Positions 51,329 through 61,019 are shown, counted from the stretch's first letter. The stretch: DNA of 64,000 bases from Sulfuricella sp. T08 (GCF_000971475.1 NZ_DF967544.1:123061-187060), one strand, 5' to 3'. The notes: generated by a model from the letters alone, not told the origin. Translations and numbers: made by a program.

Positions 51329-53347
51329 ATGAATCAGGAAAAACAACCCTCACACATCCTGGAACGTTATCCGACCCGCGTGATCGCCATCAGCTTCGGT
51401 CTGGTTATGGTGCTGATGCTGACCCTGCTCGTTTTCAGTCTATCCCGTCTGTCCGCAATCAGCTCGGCGCTCGACGCTGTCGCCGAGGAGCACAACAACC
51501 ATGCCGCTTTGGCCTACACGATGTACAACTCATCGCGGGAAAGAGCCTTCCTGCTTAACAACATCACGTTCGATGCCGATCCGGCTAACCGGGCTGAAAA
51601 AATACGGCAGTTTTACGATTTGGGTACGACATTCGGCAATGCACGCACAAAACTGCGTGAGTACAATCTGGTGCCGGCAGAAGAATCCATGCTGGAAGAC
51701 CAAAGTATATTCACTGCGGTTGCCCTGAACTTGCAACAGGAGGTAATAAACCTGGTGGCAGCCGACCGGATGAAAGAGGCGAGCCGGCTGTTGCAGGAAA
51801 AGGCCTTACCGGCGCAGGAACGCGAGTTTGAGGTGATCAACGCCTTTATCCAGTTTCAGGTCGAGGAAACACGAAACAGTGTGGCCGCTGCCTCCAGGTT
51901 GCACGCTAGCGCGGAGGCGACTCTGATTACGGGCGGGGGTGCCGCGATTGTATTGGCGTTCCTGATTGCCATATTTGTCAGCCGCAGCATGTCGGATCTG
52001 ATGCTGCGGCTGAGCAGGACGAAAGCCAGGCTTGAAGAAAGCGTCAGGGATCTCGAATTCCAGAAGCAGGCTCTGGACGAGCACGCGATCGTCAGCATTA
52101 CCGATGCTTTGGGGCGGATCACTTACGTCAATGAAAAGTTTTGTCAGGTCTCTCAATATTCCGTCGAAGACCTGCTTGGACAGGATCACCGGATTTTGAA
52201 TTCAGGTGTCCATCCCAAAGAGTTTTTTTCTGGGTTGTGGAAAACCATCACCAGCGGCAAGGTCTGGCATGGAGAAGTCTGCAACCGCAAGAAGAATGGC
52301 AGTTTTTATTGGGTAGAAACCACAATCAGGCCGGTCCTGGATGCTGGCGGGAAGCCTTGTCAGTACGTGACGATCCGGACGGAGATCACCCGCATCAAGG
52401 AAGCGGAGCAGGTGCTCCAGCGTGGCAAGGAGGAGCTGGAGAACCTGGTGAGCGAGCGTACTGCCGAGCTCAGGGAGCGAGAGGAATTGCTCAGTCTCAT
52501 TACCAGTTCTGCGCATGATGCCATTGTGATGGTCGACGATAGCGGCGCGCTGACCTATTGGAACGAAGCTGCAGACAAGATTTTCGGTTACAACCGCGAA
52601 GAGGCGATGGGCAGGAATTTTCTTGCCTTGATCGTCCCCCCGCAATCCCGCTACCGGGAAAAGTATGAAACCGGTTTGAAGCAGCTTGCGACCACGGAAA
52701 GCGGACATGCCGGGGAAGCCGTGGAGCTGGAAATTATGCGCAAGGATGGCTCCGAATGCTTTGTCGAGCTGTCCCTTTCCTCAGTGCAGATCAGGGGAAG
52801 GTGGCACGGCATCGGGATTGCGCGCGACATCACTGACCGCAAGCTGGCCGAGGACAAACTCAAATTACAGGCCACGACGGACACCCTCACCGGCATCGCC
52901 AACCGAAGGCTGTTTAATTCCTTCCTTGAAACAGAGATGCGCAGGGCAGCGCGCCATCATTTGCCGCTTGCCGTCATGCTCATGGACATTGACCATTTCA
53001 AGCAGATCAACGATGGTTACGGCCATCAGGTCGGCGATGACGTTCTGGTGGAACTGACACGGCTGGTTTCCAACATAATCAGGGAACACGATTTTTTTGC
53101 CCGCTGGGGCGGCGAGGAATTTGTCATTCTTTCGCCTAATTGTGATGTGGAGAGCATGCGGCTTTTGGCGGAAAAATTGAGAGCCGCTGTGGAAACTCAC
53201 TCCTTTTCCGATATCAGTCGCGTGACTTGCAGTTTCGGACTGACTGAATATCGTGCCGGGGACTCGGCCGAAGATTTCATTGGACGAGCTGATGCAGGAT
53301 TGTATCGGGCCAAGGAGAGCGGCAGGAACCGCGTCGAGATGGCATGA
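51329..53347 (+). CDS. Membrane-bound PAS-PAS-GGDEF diguanylate cyclase
   Basis: This 672-residue receptor has two membrane helices (about 18-42 and 202-222) flanking a ~155-residue helical periplasmic domain of four-helix-bundle type (SSRERAFLLNNITFDADPANR). A coiled coil, two PAS/PAC units (ISITDALGRITYVNEKFCQVS; ITSSAHDAIVMVDDSGALTYW) and a GGDEF domain with FARWGGEEFVIL follow. The GGEEF variant is active in other cyclases, and an REHD inhibitory site is present. The ATG at 51329 is chosen because residues before it come from repeat sequence, although no strong ribosome-binding site is seen. It closes the signalling cluster that began at 41625. Confidence 0.9.
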   Translation: MNQEKQPSHILERYPTRVIAISFGLVMVLMLTLLVFSLSRLSAISSALDAVAEEHNNHAALAYTMYNSSRERAFLLNNITFDADPANRAEKIRQFYDLGTTFGNARTKLREYNLVPAEESMLEDQSIFTAVALNLQQEVINLVAADRMKEASRLLQEKALPAQEREFEVINAFIQFQVEETRNSVAAASRLHASAEATLITGGGAAIVLAFLIAIFVSRSMSDLMLRLSRTKARLEESVRDLEFQKQALDEHAIVSITDALGRITYVNEKFCQVSQYSVEDLLGQDHRILNSGVHPKEFFSGLWKTITSGKVWHGEVCNRKKNGSFYWVETTIRPVLDAGGKPCQYVTIRTEITRIKEAEQVLQRGKEELENLVSERTAELREREELLSLITSSAHDAIVMVDDSGALTYWNEAADKIFGYNREEAMGRNFLALIVPPQSRYREKYETGLKQLATTESGHAGEAVELEIMRKDGSECFVELSLSSVQIRGRWHGIGIARDITDRKLAEDKLKLQATTDTLTGIANRRLFNSFLETEMRRAARHHLPLAVMLMDIDHFKQINDGYGHQVGDDVLVELTRLVSNIIREHDFFARWGGEEFVILSPNCDVESMRLLAEKLRAAVETHSFSDISRVTCSFGLTEYRAGDSAEDFIGRADAGLYRAKESGRNRVEMA

Positions 53348-53444
53348 GCGCCCATTTGGAGATACAGAAAATTGTTGTAACCCATTTATTCCTCTGTGGT
53401 TAAGCAATTACCGTTTTTAGGATTATTTTTATAAGGAGCGTTTC

Positions 53445-54359
53445 ATGAGTTCAACCGATTTGACTGCCCTCAACAGCCGTTTCGCCATTCCCGGCCATGT
53501 CCAGTTCAAGGAAGGTCCTGGCGGTCTGATCGTAGCCGAAATCGCCAACAGCCTCGCCGAATCCACCATCGCCCTGCAGGGTGCCCATGTGATGACATGG
53601 CTGCCGCGTGCCCAGGAGCCGGTGCTGTGGCTTTCCCGCTTCGGCAAGTTTGCGCCGGGCAAGTCGATACGCGGCGGCGTGCCGATCTGCTGGCCGTGGT
53701 TCGGCCCTCATGCCGAGGATGCTAAATTGCCGGGCCACGGTTTTGCCCGTACGGTGATGTGGGAGGTCCTGGAAACCAGGGTGCAGCCTGATGGCGCAAC
53801 TTTCATCAGCTTTGGCCTGATTGAAACCGATGCTACTCGCGCCCAGTGGCCCCACTCTTCGAGCGCGCAACTACGGGTCACGGTCGGTGCCGAGCTGAAA
53901 GTCGAACTGGCGACTCGCAACACCGGCAGCTCGCCTTTCCAGATCGGCGAGGCGCTCCACACCTATTTCCACATCAGCGATGTGGCTGACATGGAAATCA
54001 AGGGGCTGGAAGGCTGCACCTACCTGGATAAAGTGGGCGGCACCACCAGCAAGACCCAGCAGGGAGCCATCGTGATCGAGAGCGAAGTCGACCGGGTATA
54101 TCTCGACACCGAAGTCGATTGCCTGATCGAAGACCGCGGCCTCAAGCGGCAGATCCGCATCTCCACGCGCGGCAGCCATTCCACCGTGGTATGGAATCCC
54201 TGGATCGAGAAGGCGGAGAAAATGGGCGATTTCGGCCCGGAAGGCTATCGCGGCATGGTCTGCGTGGAATCCGCCAATGCCGTAAACAACGTAGTGACGG
54301 TGCTGCCCGGCGCGGAGCATATTCTGCAGGCCGTGATCAGCGTCGAAGCGCTGGCTTGA
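53445..54359 (+). CDS. D-hexose-6-phosphate mutarotase (YeaD-type aldose 1-epimerase)
   Basis: This 304-residue enzyme of the galactose-mutarotase superfamily interconverts alpha and beta anomers of glucose 6-phosphate and related sugars. Typical YeaD blocks are ALQGAHVMTWLP, GKSIRGGVPICWPWFGPH, PGHGFARTVMWEVLE, IGEALHTYFHISDVADMEI and VWNPWIEKAEKMGDFGPEGYRGMVCVESAN. Catalytic His and Glu residues lie in these blocks. AAGGAG lies seven bases before the ATG. The gene starts about 100 bases after the signalling cluster, and an HDOD gene follows 32 bases downstream. Confidence 0.93.
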   Translation: MSSTDLTALNSRFAIPGHVQFKEGPGGLIVAEIANSLAESTIALQGAHVMTWLPRAQEPVLWLSRFGKFAPGKSIRGGVPICWPWFGPHAEDAKLPGHGFARTVMWEVLETRVQPDGATFISFGLIETDATRAQWPHSSSAQLRVTVGAELKVELATRNTGSSPFQIGEALHTYFHISDVADMEIKGLEGCTYLDKVGGTTSKTQQGAIVIESEVDRVYLDTEVDCLIEDRGLKRQIRISTRGSHSTVVWNPWIEKAEKMGDFGPEGYRGMVCVESANAVNNVVTVLPGAEHILQAVISVEALA

Positions 54360-54391
54360 TGAAAAAAGGCTGACGAGGAGATCAGACGACC

Positions 54392-55282
54392 ATGATAGAC
54401 AGGCAGTTGGGCCTGAACGCCTGGGGGATTTATCTCGATCAGGCGCAGTTGCCGGTATTGCGCCGCACGGTGACGGAGCTTGCTCGGCTCCAGGAAAAGG
54501 AGGATGACCTCAATGGCCGCGAATTGGCGGCCGTGATCCTGCACGATCCGATCATGACGGTGAAAGTACTGCGCTATCTGGAGTCGCATCGCGGCAGAAG
54601 CCAGATTACCGACATCACCACCATCGACCGGGCCATCATGATGATAGGCACGACCCCATTTTTCAAACAGTTCGCTGATCAGCCCATTATTGAAGATAGC
54701 CTGGCCGACTATCCCCTGGCTCTCGAAGGCATGATGCAGGTGATGAGTCGGGCGCGCCATGCGGCCATGTACGCCCTGGACTGGTCGATACTGCGTCATG
54801 ACGTCACCACCGACGAGGTGGTCGTTGCCGCGCTGCTGCGCGATCTGGCGGAAATGCTGCTGTGGTGCTTTGCGCCCGGGCAGATGCTGGAGATCCGCGA
54901 CCGGATGCGGCGCGACCCGACATTGCGCAGCGCCGCGACACAACAGGAAGTGCTGAGTTTCCGCATGATTGAACTGCAGATTAACCTGGCATCGACCTGG
55001 CATTTGCCCAAGCTGCTGTTGTCGCTGATGGATGAATCCCATGCCGAGTTGCCGCGAACCAAATGTGTCGCGCTTGCGGTGGCGCTGGCACGGCATTCAG
55101 CCAATGGCTGGTCCGACGCCGCGTTGCCCGATGATTTTGCGGCGATAAGGGATTTCCTCAAAATCTCTCCGGATGAAGTCTGGGAGCGAGTCCGCCATAC
55201 GGCCTTGCAGACAGCCCAGGGCTGGGAATGGTATGGCGTCCATCCCGCGGCGGCCTGGCTGCCGATGCAAACCGCCAATTAA
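54392..55282 (+). CDS. HDOD domain protein
   Basis: This 296-residue protein matches the HDOD family (a divergent HD-type domain without a catalytic metal site), often tied to bacterial signalling: VILHDPIMTVKVLRYLESH, TTIDRAIMMIGTTPFFKQFADQP and VVAALLRDLAEMLLWCFAPGQML. Here the HD pair appears as RD at LLRDLAE, so hydrolase activity is unlikely. A GAGGAG site precedes the ATG. It is probably co-transcribed with the mutarotase gene. Its stop codon touches repeat copy B, which fills the gap to mpl. Confidence 0.87.
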   Translation: MIDRQLGLNAWGIYLDQAQLPVLRRTVTELARLQEKEDDLNGRELAAVILHDPIMTVKVLRYLESHRGRSQITDITTIDRAIMMIGTTPFFKQFADQPIIEDSLADYPLALEGMMQVMSRARHAAMYALDWSILRHDVTTDEVVVAALLRDLAEMLLWCFAPGQMLEIRDRMRRDPTLRSAATQQEVLSFRMIELQINLASTWHLPKLLLSLMDESHAELPRTKCVALAVALARHSANGWSDAALPDDFAAIRDFLKISPDEVWERVRHTALQTAQGWEWYGVHPAAAWLPMQTAN

Positions 55283-55444
55283 AACAAGTGCCGATCAAAA
55301 CAAGCGCCCTTCACGTTTGCCTCCTCTCCCCTTGGGGAGAGGATTGAGGTGAGGGCAGCCCTCATCCCAACCTTCTCCCCAAGGGGAGAAGGAGCAATGG
55401 TAAAAGGCGCTGGCCATGATCGAGAGGATTGAGGTGAGGGAAAC
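55282..55444 (+). repeat. 163-bp intergenic repeat, copy B
   Basis: This copy is inverted relative to 36988-37150 and differs at four of 163 positions by hand alignment. It carries the palindromes CCTCTCCCCTTGGGGAGAGG, TGAGGGCAGCCCTCA and CTTCTCCCCAAGGGGAGAAG. The sequence begins at the last base of the HDOD stop codon and ends 73 bases before mpl. Confidence 0.9.
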
Positions 55445-55517
55445 GCTCATGGCGATTCATCATGAGCGTCAAAAAGCTTTATAATGGGCGGTTAATCAAT
55501 CCATTCCGTCGCTATTC

Positions 55518-56849
55518 ATGCATATTCACATTCTCGGTATCTGCGGTACTTTCATGGGGGGCATCGCGGTGCTGGCCAAGCAGGCCGGGCACAAGGTCAC
55601 CGGCTGCGACGCCGGCGTCTATCCACCCATGAGTACCCAACTGGAAGCCCAGGGCATCGCCCTGACCGAAGGCTTCGACCCGGCGCAGATCAGGCTGGAA
55701 CCCGACATATTCGTGATCGGCAACGTGGTGTCGCGCGGCAATCCGCTGATGGAGGAAATCCTCAACCGCGGCCTGCCCTACGTATCCGGCCCGCAGTGGC
55801 TGGCCGAGCATGTACTGAAGGACAAGTGGACGCTGGCGATAGCCGGCACCCACGGCAAGACCACCACCTCGGCGATGCTGGCGTGGATCCTGGAATATGC
55901 GGGTTTGCAGCCGGGCTTCCTGATCGGCGGCGTGCCGCAAAATTTCGGCGTCTCCGCCCGGCTTACCGACTCCCCGTTTTTCGTGGTGGAAGCGGACGAG
56001 TACGACACCGCCTTTTTCGACAAACGTTCCAAGTTTGTCCATTACCACCCGCGCACCGCCGTGCTCAACAATCTCGAATTCGACCATGCCGACATCTTCC
56101 CTGATCTGGCCGCGATCGAGACCCAGTTTCACCATCTGGTTCGTACCGTGCCCGGCAACGGACTGGTTGTCGCCAACGGGCGCGAGGAAAGCCTGGACCG
56201 GGTGCTGGCACGGGGCTGCTGGACCCCGGTGGAACGTTTCGGCACGGCGCAGGGCTGGACCATCGGTGCCGCCGGTGCGGTGGCCTTCAAGGAAGAGTTC
56301 CAGGGCATGCTGAACTGGCCGCTGCTCGGCGAGCATAACCGCATGAACGCCCTGGCGGCGATTGCCGCCGCGCGCCACGCCGGTGTGCCCGCCAGTTTCG
56401 GCATCGAGGCGCTGGCGAAATTCGAGAACGTGAAGCGCCGCATGGAAGTGCGCGGCGTAGTCAACGGCATCACGGTTTACGACGACTTCGCCCACCATCC
56501 CACCGCGATCGCAACCACCGTCGCCGGCCTGCGCCACAAGGTCGACGGCGCGCGTATCCTGGCGGTGCTGGAGCCGCGTTCCAACACCATGAAGCTGGGC
56601 GTAATGAAGGATGCGCTGCCCGGCAGCCTGAAAGACGCCGACCAGGTGTTCTGCTACGGCGCCAACCTGGGCTGGGATGCGGCCGCCGCGCTGGCCCCGC
56701 TGGGCGACAAGGCGCAGACTTTCGACGATCTCGACAGCCTGGTGGCCGCTGTGACTGCCGTCGCCCGCCCCGGCGACCATGTGCTGGTGATGAGCAATGG
56801 CGGCTTTGGAGGCGTGCACGAAAAGTTGCTGACGGCGCTCGCCCGGTGA
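55518..56849 (+). CDS. mpl: UDP-N-acetylmuramate:L-alanyl-gamma-D-glutamyl-meso-diaminopimelate ligase
   Basis: Mpl recycles murein tripeptide by ligating it to UDP-MurNAc. The 443-residue protein opens with MHIHILGICGTFMGGIAVLAK. The Mur-ligase P-loop is GTHGKTTTS at residues 110-118. It continues with VVEADEYDTAFFDKRSKFVHY, LNNLEFDHADIFPDL, GEHNRMNALAAIAA and RRMEVRG. YDDFAHHPTAIATTVAGLR and LEPRSNTMKLG are typical of Mpl and MurC. The short, MurC-like N-terminal Rossmann part and DAP-type blocks favour Mpl. Its stop overlaps the next start (GTGA). Confidence 0.95.
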   Translation: MHIHILGICGTFMGGIAVLAKQAGHKVTGCDAGVYPPMSTQLEAQGIALTEGFDPAQIRLEPDIFVIGNVVSRGNPLMEEILNRGLPYVSGPQWLAEHVLKDKWTLAIAGTHGKTTTSAMLAWILEYAGLQPGFLIGGVPQNFGVSARLTDSPFFVVEADEYDTAFFDKRSKFVHYHPRTAVLNNLEFDHADIFPDLAAIETQFHHLVRTVPGNGLVVANGREESLDRVLARGCWTPVERFGTAQGWTIGAAGAVAFKEEFQGMLNWPLLGEHNRMNALAAIAAARHAGVPASFGIEALAKFENVKRRMEVRGVVNGITVYDDFAHHPTAIATTVAGLRHKVDGARILAVLEPRSNTMKLGVMKDALPGSLKDADQVFCYGANLGWDAAAALAPLGDKAQTFDDLDSLVAAVTAVARPGDHVLVMSNGGFGGVHEKLLTALAR

Positions 56850-57406
56850 TCCTCTACATCCACGGTTTCAATAGCTCCTCCGCTTCCTTCAAGGCCGGCA
56901 TCCTGCGGCAGAAGCTGGAGGGAACCGACCAGAAATTTGCCGCGCCCGACCTGCCGCACTGGCCGAAGGAAGCAGTTGGCAAGCTGGAAGCGCTGATCGA
57001 GACAGCGGGGTGCACTCCGGTTACCCTGGTGGGCAGCTCCCTTGGTGGCTACTATGCCACCTGGCTGGCTGAGAAGTATGGTCTCAAGGCGGTGCTGGTC
57101 AACCCGGCGGTCCGGCCTTATGAACTTTTGCCGGCCTTTCTGGGACAAAACCGCAACCTGTATACAGGCGAGGAATATGAGCTGACGCAGGGACACATCG
57201 AGCAGTTGCGACAGCTGGAAGTGCCGGCGATCACTCGACCGGAGCGCTATCTTCTGATTGTGGGAACGCAGGACGAGGTGCTGGATTATCGTGATGCCCT
57301 GGCGAAATATGCCGGGGCGCAGAAAATCATCATCGAGGGTGGCGATCACGGTTTGACGAATTTTGCCGAGCATGTCGGCAGCATTATGGATTTTGCATCT
57401 TTATGA
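56846..57406 (+). CDS. YqiA/YcfP-family alpha/beta hydrolase
   Basis: This 186-residue esterase-like protein starts with GTG overlapping the mpl stop. It has ILYIHGFNSSSASFKAGIL, the nucleophile S65 in VGSSLGGYYATWLAEKYG, VLVNPAVRPYE, a catalytic Asp in VGTQDEVLDY and a His in EGGDHGLTNF. These are the marks of the UPF0227/YqiA family, members of which hydrolyse short acyl esters. The natural substrate is not known. The start of the RNB gene overlaps its stop (ATGA), so the three genes mpl, this gene and the RNase form a tightly coupled operon. Confidence 0.9.
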   Translation: MILYIHGFNSSSASFKAGILRQKLEGTDQKFAAPDLPHWPKEAVGKLEALIETAGCTPVTLVGSSLGGYYATWLAEKYGLKAVLVNPAVRPYELLPAFLGQNRNLYTGEEYELTQGHIEQLRQLEVPAITRPERYLLIVGTQDEVLDYRDALAKYAGAQKIIIEGGDHGLTNFAEHVGSIMDFASL

Positions 57407-59247
57407 ATGTTTTGTATGAAGAAGATGGCGCCATCAAGGTAGCCAGCGTCATGGCCGACAACACCTCCTCCTTGCAGGTGGAAACGCCGCATGGCAAGCG
57501 CTCCAAGATCAAGGCCGCCAACGTGCTGTTGCGCTTCGAGACACCGGCCATCGCCGGATTCATGGAAGCGGCCGAAACAGCTGCAGCGGAACTCGATCCG
57601 ATTTTCCTGTGGGAATGTTGTGGAGTCGAGGAGTTCGCCTTCGCCGACTTGGGACGAGAATACTACGGCCATGCGCCTTCCCCGGTCGAGGCGGCGGCGG
57701 TGGCGCTGAAGTTGCATGGCGCGCCGATGTATTTCTACAAGAAAGGCAAAGGCCACTACAAGGCCGCGCCGGAGGAAAATCTCAAGGCAGCGCTGGCTTC
57801 CGAGGAGAAAAAACGCAAGCAGGCAGAAACCATCGCAGCGCATGTGGCTGAAATGGTGGCGGGACGCCTGCCAGAAATGTTCACGCCGCAAATCGTGGAA
57901 GCCCTGCTTTACGCGCCGGACAAGAACACGCTCGAATTCAAGGCGCTCGACAAGGCCTGCGCTGAAACCAATCTCAGTCCGGTGAAGTTGCTGGACACGT
58001 GTGGCGCGATCCCTTCTGCTCATGCTTACCACCTGAACCGCTTTCTGCGCGAGCATTTTCCCGAAGGCACGGGTTTCCCCGAAGTCGAAATTCTTCACCC
58101 CCAGGGCGACCCCGCGCATTCGGATGCACAGGCCTTCAGCATCGACGATGCTGCCACTACCGAGATCGACGATGCCTTCTCGATCAAGCGCCTGGATAAC
58201 GGCAACTGGCGTATCGGCGTCCATATCGCCGCGCCAGGCCTGGGCTTCGCGCCGGGCGATCGTCTCGATGAAATCGCATCGCGGCGGTTATCCACGGTGT
58301 ACATGCCGGGTCAGAAGATCACCATGCTGCCGGAGAAACTGGTGGAGCGCTACACGCTGGCTGAAGGTCGTCGTTGCCCCGCGCTGTCGCTATATTTGGA
58401 GGTCACGCCGGAATTTGCCGTAGTCGGCCAGGAAAGCGCGCTGGATCACGTCGAAATTGCCGCCAACCTGCGCCACGAGGCCCTGGAGCCGGTATTCAAC
58501 GGCGCGACCGTGCTCAGCCGGGAGGGCGATTACGCCTGGAAGGACGAGCTCCTGCTGTTATGGGATTTCACCACCAAGCTCAAGGAAGGCCGGGGCAAGG
58601 GCGAAAGCAGCAGGAATTTCCCGGATTACAATTTCGCGGTAGTGGATGACCGCGTTTCGATTACCGAGCGCCACCGCGACACCCCTATCGACAGGGTGGT
58701 GTCGGAGCTGATGATTCATACCAACGCCACCTGGGGCAAGGAGCTGGCGGAAGCCGACTATGCCGGCATTTACCGCAACCAGGAAGGCGGCAAGGTGCGC
58801 ATGAGCGTGTCGCCGGGCGCGCACCAGGGCTTGGGCGTGACGCACTACATGTGGTCAAGTTCGCCGTTGCGCCGCTACGTCGACCTGGTCAACCAGCGCC
58901 AGCTGATCGCCCGGCTGGAAGGCATGCCGGCACCCTATGGCAACCGCGATGAGCGGCTGTTGATCGCCATGCGCGATTTCGATCTGGCCTACGAAGCTTA
59001 CGGCAACATCCAGGACCAGATGGAGCGCTACTGGTGTTTGCGCTGGCTGCAACAGGAGCAGGTCAGCGAAACCGGCGCGGTGGTGGTGAAGGAAAACCTG
59101 GTCAAGCTCGACCACCTGCCGCTGTTCACCCGCGTACCGTCGCTGCCCGAAGTGCCGCCAGGCAGCCGGGTGTTGATCGAAGTGTCGAAAGTGGACCTGC
59201 TCGAGGTGGCGTGCCAATGTCGCTATGTGGGTCCCCTGGAGCAATGA
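57403..59247 (+). CDS. RNB-domain 3'-5' exoribonuclease (RNase II-like)
   Basis: This 614-residue protein has an RNB catalytic core with the metal-binding signature QAFSIDDAATTEIDDAFSI near 240-260. It continues with WRIGVHIAAPGLGFAPGD, LSTVYMPGQKITMLPEKL and a late conserved block SSPLRRYVDLVNQRQL, where the arginines act on RNA. A short N-terminal beta region (NVLYEEDGAIKVASVMADN) is not the classic cold-shock pair of RNase II, and the C-terminal S1 domain appears reduced. It belongs to the RNB/ribonuclease catalytic-domain group common in betaproteobacteria. It is called RNase II-like, not rnb, for that reason. Confidence 0.88.
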   Translation: MNVLYEEDGAIKVASVMADNTSSLQVETPHGKRSKIKAANVLLRFETPAIAGFMEAAETAAAELDPIFLWECCGVEEFAFADLGREYYGHAPSPVEAAAVALKLHGAPMYFYKKGKGHYKAAPEENLKAALASEEKKRKQAETIAAHVAEMVAGRLPEMFTPQIVEALLYAPDKNTLEFKALDKACAETNLSPVKLLDTCGAIPSAHAYHLNRFLREHFPEGTGFPEVEILHPQGDPAHSDAQAFSIDDAATTEIDDAFSIKRLDNGNWRIGVHIAAPGLGFAPGDRLDEIASRRLSTVYMPGQKITMLPEKLVERYTLAEGRRCPALSLYLEVTPEFAVVGQESALDHVEIAANLRHEALEPVFNGATVLSREGDYAWKDELLLLWDFTTKLKEGRGKGESSRNFPDYNFAVVDDRVSITERHRDTPIDRVVSELMIHTNATWGKELAEADYAGIYRNQEGGKVRMSVSPGAHQGLGVTHYMWSSSPLRRYVDLVNQRQLIARLEGMPAPYGNRDERLLIAMRDFDLAYEAYGNIQDQMERYWCLRWLQQEQVSETGAVVVKENLVKLDHLPLFTRVPSLPEVPPGSRVLIEVSKVDLLEVACQCRYVGPLEQ

Positions 59248-59281
59248 TTTGGCAGGTTATTTCTGCTAAACTGGCTGCGCC

Positions 59282-60190
59282 TTGAACACTCCTCGTGCTC
59301 CCATTTCTCTGGGCCGCTACACGCGGCTGAACCAGTCCGATCGCCTCGGACTGGTGCTGCTGATCTCCATCACCCTGCATTTGCTGGCGGTATTCGGCGT
59401 GACCTTCAAGGCGCCGGAGATGAAAAAATCGGCGATCGCCACCTCCCTCGAAGTGGTGCTGGTCAACAGCAAATCCGCCTCCCGGCCAGTCAAGGCCGAT
59501 GCCTTGGCGCAGGCCAATCTCGACGGCGGTGGCAACACTGATGCCGAGCGTCTGGCTAAAAGCCCGCTGCCGGTGCTGGATCGGCCCCAGCAGGAATCGG
59601 AAGCCGCGCAGAAACAGCAGCAAGTCAGCCAGATGGAGCAGCAGGCACGGCTCCTGATGACCCAGGTCAAAGCAACGCAGCATGTCGAGCCGACTCCGGC
59701 CAAGGTCAAGCCATCCGAAACGCCGGCAGAAAAGCCGGGCTCCGATCTGGCGATGCGCAGCCTTGAGGCTGCTCGCCTGGAAGCGCAGATTTCGCGGGAT
59801 TGGGACGCCTACCAGAAAAAACCCAAGCGCAACTTCGTCGGCGCGCGCACCCAGGAATACCGCTTCGCCCGCTACGCCGAAGATTGGCGAATCAAGGTGG
59901 AAAAAGTCGGCAACCTGAATTACCCTGAAGAAGCGAAGCGGCAAAAAATCTACGGCAGCCTGCAGCTCATCGTCAACATCAAGGCGGATGGCAGCGTCGA
60001 GCGCGTCGAGGTGAGGCGTTCCTCGGGCCATAAGGTGCTGGATGAGGCGGCCATCCGCATTGTCAACCTGGCGGCGCCCTATGCGGCCTTCCCCGATGAC
60101 ATTCGTAAGGACACCGATATTCTCGGCATCGTGCGCACCTGGACTTTTACCCGCGCCGACCAGTTGGACACAGCAGCTTTTGCCGACTAG
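59282..60190 (+). CDS. TonB-like energy transducer protein
   Basis: This 302-residue protein has a cytoplasmic start, one membrane helix (LGLVLLISITLHLLAVFGVTF, about 20-42), a long Gln/Lys/Glu/Ala-rich periplasmic spacer and a C-terminal TonB domain (YPEEAKRQKIYGSLQLIVNI...SSGHKVLDEAAIRIVNLAAPYAAFP). TonB proteins carry proton-motive energy from ExbBD to outer-membrane receptors. No exbBD lies in view. The start appears to be TTG at 59282, because no ATG or GTG occurs before the membrane helix in this frame. The spacing from the RNB gene (34 bases) suggests the same operon. Confidence 0.88.
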   Translation: MNTPRAPISLGRYTRLNQSDRLGLVLLISITLHLLAVFGVTFKAPEMKKSAIATSLEVVLVNSKSASRPVKADALAQANLDGGGNTDAERLAKSPLPVLDRPQQESEAAQKQQQVSQMEQQARLLMTQVKATQHVEPTPAKVKPSETPAEKPGSDLAMRSLEAARLEAQISRDWDAYQKKPKRNFVGARTQEYRFARYAEDWRIKVEKVGNLNYPEEAKRQKIYGSLQLIVNIKADGSVERVEVRRSSGHKVLDEAAIRIVNLAAPYAAFPDDIRKDTDILGIVRTWTFTRADQLDTAAFAD

Positions 60191-60262
60191 GGCCAATCGA
60201 AACCAGCGCTCTTTCGCGTGCGTTGTTCCGCTTCAGCGGAATACAACCACGGTGAAGACCCT

Positions 60263-60376
60263 TGCGATCTTACGTTTGCCCCCTCTCCCTGCACCCGCAA
60301 GGGGTGTCCCCGCCGAGAGCGGCAGCAAAGCTGCTCGCACTGGCGAGACGGGAGAGGGTTGGGGAGAGGGAATTAT
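60263..60376. repeat. Diverged relative of the intergenic hairpin repeat
   Basis: The stretch opens with CTTACGTTTGCCCCCTCTCC, like the CACGTTTGCCTCCTCTCC of copy B. It ends with GGGAGAGGGTTGGGGAGAGG, which can pair with it. An unrelated insert with its own inverted repeats (GAGAGCGGCAGC, GCTGCTCGC) lies in between. It fills most of the 264-base gap between the tonB-like gene and yqgE. A TCTCTGTGTTCTCTGTGGCT motif follows at 60408-60427. Confidence 0.6.
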
Positions 60377-60454
60377 TTCCGCGTGGGCTACCCGCCTACC
60401 AGACTTTTCTCTGTGTTCTCTGTGGCTAATGGTTTTTTGTAGGATAATTGCAGC

Positions 60455-61015
60455 ATGAAAAACGTCAACCTGACCGACCATTTCCTGATCGCCATGCCAG
60501 CCATGACCGATCCCTATTTCGCCAAATCCCTTACCTATGTCTGCGAACACACCGACCAGGGGGCGCTGGGCGTGGTGATCAACAAGCCGATCGAGATGAC
60601 CCTGAAGATGCTGCTCGACCAGGTCGGCATTGAACTTGAATCTGAAGAGCATGCGGAGGAGCTGGTGCATTTCGGCGGCCCGGTGCAGATGGACCGCGGC
60701 TTCGTCCTGCACCAGCCGGTCGGAGAGTGGCTGTCGACCATGGCGGTGAACGAGAACGTCGCCCTGACCACTTCGAAAGACATTCTGGAAGCGGTTGGTC
60801 GCGGACAAGGCCCGTACAAGCTGCTGGTGTCATTGGGCTATGCCGGCTGGGCGGCGGGGCAATTGGAACAGGAGCTGGCACAAAATGCCTGGCTCACCGT
60901 ACCGGCTTCGGCGGCCATCATTTTCGACCTGCCCTGGGAGCAGCGCCTGCCCGCCGCAATGCAACTGCTGGGCGTCGATCTCGCCAGCCTGGCCGATGAG
61001 GCGGGGCATGCTTGA
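60455..61015 (+). CDS. yqgE: YqgE/AlgH family protein (UPF0301)
   Basis: This 186-residue protein has the UPF0301 opening [27 protein letters not shown], then [38 protein letters not shown]-like [22 protein letters not shown] and [20 protein letters not shown]. The family has no settled biochemical function; AlgH of Pseudomonas was linked to alginate regulation. It precedes ruvX, as in a great many proteobacteria, and the pyrimidine genes follow. The ATG has a TAGGATAA site. Confidence 0.93.
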   Translation: MKNVNLTDHFLIAMPAMTDPYFAKSLTYVCEHTDQGALGVVINKPIEMTLKMLLDQVGIELESEEHAEELVHFGGPVQMDRGFVLHQPVGEWLSTMAVNENVALTTSKDILEAVGRGQGPYKLLVSLGYAGWAAGQLEQELAQNAWLTVPASAAIIFDLPWEQRLPAAMQLLGVDLASLADEAGHA

Positions 61016-61019
61016 TATC

